Positions 58,185 through 64,000 of a DNA stretch of 64,000 bases are shown piece after piece. Under the pieces are notes generated by a model that was not told where the DNA came from, did not search any database, and was given only the letters and a program-made list of their open reading frames with translations. A program made the position numbers and the translations under genes. The first letter of the stretch is position 1. The number at the start of each line of letters is the position of its first letter. Source of the DNA: Anastrepha obliqua (taxonomy: Eukaryota > Arthropoda > Insecta > Diptera > Tephritidae); NCBI RefSeq assembly GCF_027943255.1, contig NC_072893.1:28418001-28482000 (forward strand), written 5' to 3'.

Positions 58185-58270
58185 TAATCAATAACCGATT
58201 AACGAAACCAACGTAAGACTGAGTCTTGTCGAGGCCCTATGCTCCCAAGAGGAGTGAACAAAGAAAAAAA
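58185..58270 (+). mobile_element. Short poly(A)-tailed retroelement, copy 3
   Basis: AACGAAACCAACGTAAGACT, GAGTCTTGTCGAGGCCCTAT and GAGGAGTGAACAAAGAAAAA match copies 1 and 2. The first 30 bp of the family are missing. Confidence 0.7.
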
Positions 58271-58275
58271 ATATG

Positions 58276-58900
58276 TTACGCATAATAGCCCAAGGTTATT
58301 AAGAAATAATTTAGTAGTTGCAATCATTTTCAGTGGATCCGCAGCTAAACAACTCGCTTACATACATTCCGCGCTTTATTGTTTTACCAACTGGTTTGTC
58401 TGTAACTCTCAACCGGCTACGGTGTTTCCAGTGAAAGTATCATTGGGCCTCGCCATTAGGAAAACACAGGCGCAAACATTCGCAGTGGCGGGCGTTAACT
58501 GAAGAAAGGATTATTTGTCCCATGGCCAATTATATATATAATATGTGGGCTTATCTCGAGTGTAATCTTTTGAAAACCATTATTTCTTGCTATCAGAAGC
58601 TAAAGAACAACATATAGGTATAATATAAAGAGAAGACTTGTGCGAATTTTGGAAATTATATTCAATTTAAAAAATTTAAGAGGCGTTCAGCTATTTAGCA
58701 TTGTTTTATAGTTTTACAACTGAATAATATATTTGGCATAAGCATTGAACAATGAATTTTAAACAGTTTATTGTTTAAGGCGTAGCTACGTGCGCCGGGT
58801 GTTTCCCAAGTATTGGGCCTTCAATGGCCTTCAATTATTCCGAAACTACGTTTATTTGTTGGCTTCAGTAAAGCAAGAAATACTCTAAAAAAAATGGAAA
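58276..58900. other. No recognisable gene
   Basis: AT-rich intergenic DNA; an 87-codon frame at 58239-58502 has no recognisable domain and starts in the retroelement tail. Confidence 0.5.
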
Positions 58901-61060
58901 AATATTTAATAATTTTAAGATTCATGCAATGTTGAAAATTTTTATAAATTTTTTATAAATTTTTTCCCCCCTTTTATAAATTTATTTTTTAAGATAAGAC
59001 ATCCTTTAAAAATTTTTTTTTTAAATAAAATTTTATAAATCGTTAATAAATTTTAATTTTTTTATTTTTTAAGATAAAAAATTCCTATTAAATTTTTTTT
59101 TTTTTTGGAAAAAATATTGATTTTTGTTTTGTTCGAAATTTTGCTTGTCATTTGTGAAAAGGAGCCCCACTTCAGAGTTTCCTTCATTTAAAACTGAAAC
59201 CACGCAAATGATTCCTGAAAGTTTCAAAGGGGAATCCCTACAAATTTTTGAGATATATTCACATCCATCAAAACAAAAAAATACAAATTGAACAAAAAAT
59301 AAACAAAAAACAGAAAAATCTTTAACAAAATAAAAAGACTTATGTCATTAAAAGAAATAAAAAATACATTAAAGTTCTAATAAAATTTTAACAAAAATAT
59401 ATTTTGTTTTTAAATCCTTTTTTATCAAACTTTATCTTTGTTTTTAATACAAAAATACCTTTCTTCAACAATGTTTTTAATAACGAGTATTTGTTAAAAT
59501 AAACGTATTATTTTTTTTATAAATAAAAAAACATTTATTACATTTTTATAAATAAAAAATATGTATTAATTTTTTATAAGTTTATATTATTTATTTAAAA
59601 AAAAGTATTAACTTTTTACAATTATAAATTTTTTATTTGTAAACTTTGTTTTACTTTTCAAAATTTTAAATTGTTTTTAATACAAAAATACCTTTTTTCA
59701 ACAATGTCTTTAATAATGAATATTTGTTTAAAAAAAATTATTATTTTTTTATAAATAAAAAAATTTTAATTTTTAATTTTTTTTTTAATTTTTTCTTTGT
59801 TCACAATGTTTGGGAAACTTTTTTTGCGAATTACAGCCAACTTCAGAGTTTTTTTCGTTAAGAGCTGAGACTGCGCAGGTAATCCCTGAAAATTTGAAAG
59901 TGGAATTTTTATAAATTCTCGAAATTTAACAAAAAAATTTAAATAAATAAATAAAATTTTAAGAACAAACCAAAAGTTGTTTACCTTATTAAGCTTTAAG
60001 AATTAATGCAAACTCATTAAATGAAAAAAATTTTTTTTTTCAAATAAATTTCTTTTACAAAAAATTAAGTAAAATAAAATAATTTTCAGAAAAAAATTTT
60101 TTTTAACTAAATTTTAACAAAACAAAGTTTTTTTTAATAATTTTTAAATTATAACAAAAAAACAATTTCAAACAAAAAAATTATTTCTATATTTTTAAAT
60201 AAATTTCTTTAACAAAAAAATAATGAAGTAAAATAAAGTAAATTTAACAAAACAACTATTTTTTTTAACAGAATTTTAACAAAAAAACTATTCTTATATT
60301 TTTAAATAATTTTCTTTAACAAAAAATGAAGTAAAATAAAATACTTTTAACAAAAAAAATTTTTTTTAACAAAACAATTGTTTTTTTGATAATTTTTAAA
60401 TTTTAACAAAAAAACTATTTTTTTATATATTTTTAAATAAATTTCCTAACCAAAAAAATAATGAAGTAAAATAAAGTAATTTTAACAAAAAAATAATATA
60501 TTTTTAAATAAATTTCTTGAACAATAAATGAAGTAAAATAAAATAATTTTAACAAAAAAAAATTTTTTTAACAAAACAAAATTTAATTTTTAAATTTTAA
60601 CAAAAGAACTTTTTTTTTAACTGAGTTTTAACAAAAACACTATTTTTTTAATAATTTTTAAATTTTAACAAAAAAATAATATATTTTTAAATAAATTTCT
60701 TTAACAAGAAATGAAGTAAAATAAAATAATTTTGACAAAAAATTATTATTTTTCTTTTAATTTTAACGAAAAAATTATTTTTTCCCACCAAATTAAATTA
60801 AAATAATAATTTTTTTGGAACAAGAAAGATTTTTTCAAAAAGGATGTTGATTTTCAAAAAAACAATAATTTATAAAAATGTTAAAAAGAACTGTAAATAC
60901 TTGACTTTGATAAACTTCACATTTAAATTTTCAACATTGAATAAATCTCAAAATTATTAAATTCTTTTCAAAATTTTTGCTATTCATTTTTCTATAATTT
61001 TTTATATATATGTATGTTTTCGCTTTTATATTTTTATTTTTTTTTTAATTTTTTCATTTT
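58900..61060. repeat. Very AT-rich degenerate repeat region
   Basis: More than 2 kb composed almost wholly of A and T with recurrent TTTTAACAAAAAAA and GAAGTAAAATAAARTAA (about 60225, 60327, 60463, 60531 and 60712). Two longer duplications are visible: CTTCAGAGTTT...AAAGTGGAAT-type blocks 671 bp apart (59171 and 59842), and AATACAAAAATACCTTT...CAACAATG blocks 233 bp apart (59451 and 59684). Only stops occur in all frames. Confidence 0.75.
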
Positions 61061-62250
61061 TCAACTTTTATAAAAATGTATGAGAACGTCCAAATACTAC
61101 AGTCACTTGACATGGCATCGCGGTATTATAAAAGTTTGCCTGTACTTTCATTCTTTTGCTTGTGTTTCATAGATTAATTCCTGGCATGTTTCAATCCAAA
61201 AAAAATAGAATATTTACTCTACAATGAAAAAATGTTATGAAAGTATTTTCTGCACGGTTCTAAGCTGTCAAGTACAACTAAGCCGTCTCTTGTGAATGGC
61301 TCATTTTCAAGTTGGGCATCCAACAGCAAAAGCGTTAAATAAAAAATTCTAAATTTCCATATACAATTTTTTTACATTTTCTTTTTCGCATGCAATTATT
61401 TTCTGTTTATTAACTAAATTTTGTATTAAATGCTTCAATAAGTCGGCAATTTGAAGCACTATAGGCAAATACTAGACACTTCAGCGCCAACGAGGCTGCT
61501 AAATACCTGAAAGCTTTCGATTAAAGCTGCCAATAGCATGGCCTTCATCTCTCAAACCCACTCTGACTGGAATATTGAAAAAAAGAAAAAGAAAAAAACT
61601 TGCCTTAACTGTAAAAACAAATCTACTTTACGACTGGCAATCCCCTGCACTGTGTCCTCTCCACTCCGAACTCGCTTCGTTACGGTATCATTTATCAACA
61701 GCTCAGCAAATCCTTCAAACCGCGGACAATGGTGTTCCGCGAATATTCCAAACTTGCCCGCTTCTCTGTCCGCCCTCTCCGCGGCCACTTGTTTGTAAAT
61801 TACTGCCCACATTTTGATATCAGTTTTTGATTTTTTACACTTTTTTGCTGGCACTCAAACAGCTTCAACTTCAAATTCCAGCTTTAGCCTCCGCTCACTG
61901 CTCGCGAGTTTTTTATTTCTATTTATTTTTGTCGTTAGACCACTTGCAATTTTCCTGTTTTCTTTATTTATTTTTATTTGTTCGCCATTTTGCACTTTTG
62001 TTTTCCATTTGCGACATTTGTGTTGCTGCATTTTGTTTGATTGTTTTAATTGTATTTGTTTAGCTCCACTCCTCGCACTCTGCATGATTTTTAATTTTTT
62101 TTTTTTGATTTTTTTATATATTTTTATATTTTTTATCGCAAACACTTGAAGCATTTTTCCGTTTGGCTAAAATCCTGCCAATGTCCGGCGGCAATGGCAA
62201 CAACAGCAGAATACTAGTTCCAGTAGCATCACCGGCGCGAGCAACTCATT
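61061..62250. other. No recognisable gene
   Basis: Mixed sequence; a slightly GC-richer patch at 61480-61800 is open on both strands but has no known domain. Confidence 0.4.
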
Positions 62251-62254
62251 GATC

Positions 62255-62492
62255 TAGGACGAGTGCCAACAACAACCAAAGCGAGTAGTTATTTGTCGTT
62301 CGTAGTTTATTTTCCGTTTCGAGTTGCAGTGCAGTTCCACTTCAAGTCCATTCAAATTCAAACGTAAATCGTCAATTTCAAAACCCCGGCAATATGCGGA
62401 TGTGCGGGTGCGATTGTCTGTGTGGGGGCGTTTGGCGCGAATTCGAGTGCGGACGCAGTGAAGTGTGACCGAGTGGAGTGCAGCCAAGTGGC
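62255..62492 (+). other. Candidate non-coding first exon (weak)
   Basis: A GC-richer stretch (GAGTTGCAGTGCAGTTCCAC, then GCGAATTCGAGTGCGGACGC) ends at AGTGGCG|GTGAGTTT, a strong 5' splice-site match at 62493. This looks like the 5' leader of a gene whose coding exons lie beyond the window. No acceptor or coding exon could be linked, and the next kilobase holds only a SINE and a mariner. Treat as a hint. Confidence 0.25.
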
Positions 62493-63020
62493 GGTGAGTT
62501 TGTTTGATTGGCTCGTTACTTTCGCTGGCTGTTTTTCTATATTATTCACTTTTTGCCTGGTTTTTATTTTGAAAACTTATTTGTTTGTTTGCTGCGCTCG
62601 TTCATTATACACCCGTGTTGCAAGCACAAGTGTTGTCAGTGACTTATGTATACTTTTTTTTTTTTGTTTTTCGGTACTTGTGTTTTGCTGTGACGAGTTG
62701 ATCGTCGATAAATATTGCCATCGTTTGGTATTTCTACATCAGTGGCTACAATCAAACAATGCATTTTTATATTTTTTTCTTTTTTTTTTATTCAACACTT
62801 CTGAGCGCAACGGCAAAAAAATAACTGCATTTTGAAAACCCTTTCAAGTTTTGAAATCTCAAAACCAAAACTAAATACTAAAGTAAGTAAGTTTCCACGG
62901 CGGCCGGTTCTACATTACCCGAACGATTCGGATTTATATCCTGCCAAGGAATCTCGCTCGCAGCAGCACTCCCCGTACATGGGAAATGTTTAAGCTGCAA
63001 CAATAATAACAACTATTGGG

Positions 63021-63351
63021 TTAAAAAAAAAAATAAATAATTGGCACGTACACTTCTGTTAGGTGTTTGGCCGAGCTCCTCCTCCTATTTGTGGTGTGCG
63101 CCTTGATGTCTTGATGTTGTTACACAAATGGAGGGACCTACAGTTTCAAGCCGACTCCGAACGGCAGATATTTTTATGAGGAGCTTTTTCATGGCAGAAA
63201 TACACTCGGAGGTTTGCCATTGCCTGCCGAGGGGCGACCGCTATTAGAAAAATGTTTTTATTAATTTTGCTTTCACCGAGATTCGAACCAACGACCTCTC
63301 AGTGAATTCCGAATGGTGATCACGCACCAACCCATTCGGCTACGGCGGCCG
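63021..63351 (-). mobile_element. SINE copy, nearly full length, with 8-bp target duplication
   Basis: CTATTGGG at 63013-63020 recurs at 63352-63359. On the minus strand the head GCCGTAGCCGAATGGGTTGG, the B-box GGTTCGAATCTCGG and the body match the SINE at 11764 closely, and the tail is T/A-rich. Close similarity suggests both copies are recent. The target duplication covers the outer end of the mariner that follows. Confidence 0.9.
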
Positions 63352-63354
63352 CTA

Positions 63355-64000
63355 TTGGGCTGGCAACTTAGTAATTGCGAACTTCACCCATGGATGGGTT
63401 GAGTCGAATTTTTAGGTTGGCAGACGTAGTACAAATGTAAAACACATTTTGTTATTTGATAGTTGACAATTCAGCGGTCATTCAGTAAAAAAGTTTTTTG
63501 ATCGGCTGCGTAGTTTTTGTTTGGCATTCGTTGAAAAATGGAAAATCAAGAGCAGCATTTTCATCATATTTTGCTTTCTTATATCCGCAAAGGGAAACCG
63601 CATCGCAAGCTCATAAAAAGTTATGTGCTGTTTATGGTGACAAAGCCTTAAAAGAACGGCAGAGTCAAAATTTGGTCTGCCAAATTTCGTTCTGGTGATT
63701 TTTCACTCAAAGATGAAAAATGCTCTGGTCGTCCAGTTGAAGTTGATGACGCCCTAATCAAAGCAAAAAACGATTCGGATCGTCACACTACAACACGTGA
63801 GATTACACAGAAGCTTCATGTATCACAGACATGCATTGAAAATCATTTAAAACAACTTGGCTAAGTTCAAAAACTCGATACGTGGGTTCCTCATGAACTG
63901 AAAGAAGGTCAGGTGAACCAACTCAAACAACATCAAAAGCTGATATTCATCAAAAGAAAGTTTTGTTATGAGTTTGGTGGGATTACAAAGGAAATGTCTA
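63355..64000 (+). mobile_element. mariner element, 5' part, cut by the window end
   Basis: The outer end TTGGGCTGGCAACTTAGTAA follows a TA (63353-63354) and has the wording of mariner termini (GTAATTGCG). The transposase begins at the ATG at 63538. The 3' end lies outside the window. Confidence 0.8.
63538..64000 (+). pseudogene. mariner transposase N-terminal part (cecropia-like), broken
   Basis: MENQEQHFHHILLSYF-like start, then after a frameshift KGKPHRKLIKSYVLFMVTKP versus the expected KPASQAHKKLCAVYGDKAL, then FAKFRSGDFSLKDEKCSGRP-like residues, VEVDDALIKAKNDSDRHTTT, REITQKLHVSQTCIENHLKQ, a stop, and KLDTWVPHELKEGQVNQL. These are the paired helix-turn-helix domain and WVPHEL linker of a mariner of the type to which human Hsmar1 belongs. 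Frameshifts and at least one stop show that this copy is dead. Confidence 0.8.

Overview
The window is eukaryotic DNA from a higher fly (Diptera, Brachycera). It contains one convincing host protein gene, an orthologue of the Drosophila pair-rule gene runt, at about 37.4-40.7 kb on the + strand. Two exons encode a 514-residue protein with a complete Runt DNA-binding domain and a terminal VWRPY tail. The long AT-rich flanks, CA/GT and CATATGTATGTA-type microsatellites and dense mariner load point to a schizophoran fly with a larger genome than Drosophila. A tephritid fruit fly is my best guess; that is an inference and not shown by a species-diagnostic sequence.

Layout. 0-13 kb: retrotransposon and mariner fragments (endonuclease at 1.7-2.5 kb, mariner at 2.47-3.68 kb, a 1150-bp mariner at 7.14-8.29 kb), two degenerate arrays with a period near 114 bp (8.4-8.9 and 10.6-11.3 kb), and a jockey-like reverse transcriptase split by a tRNA-derived SINE (11.76-12.08 kb). 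13-36 kb: non-LTR remnants (14.5-15.6, 18.1-19.8, 19.8-20.1, 26.8-27.3, 35.4-36.0 kb), more Tc1/mariner remnants (20.1-21.3, 23.2-24.2, 28.6-29.4 kb), TTAA-type miniature elements (20.3, 27.6, 33.2 kb) and further SINE pieces. 36-41.2 kb: runt with its flanks, a stretch in which I see no transposon. 41.2-58.3 kb: a nested graveyard. Its youngest visible member is a complete 1315-bp Tc1/mariner-superfamily element with an intact 360-codon transposase (44.67-45.98 kb) sitting inside a dead jockey-like element. 58.9-61.1 kb: a very AT-rich degenerate array. 61-62.9 kb: unassigned sequence holding a weak candidate non-coding first exon. 63.0-64.0 kb: a SINE inserted at the end of a mariner that runs out of the window.

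Functionally the window is one developmental transcription-factor gene in intergenic DNA made largely of decayed transposons. Insertion order can often be read directly because target-site duplications survive: TA for Tc1/mariner, TTAA for piggyBac-like elements, and 8-15 bp for the SINE and the short retroelement.

I did not find a clearly new biological system. The most useful leads are the intact element at 44.67 kb, the SINE family with precise target duplications, and the TTAA-flanked miniature elements, one of which interrupts a mariner coding remnant precisely. Family names rest on motifs read by eye and on family knowledge; no database search was possible.
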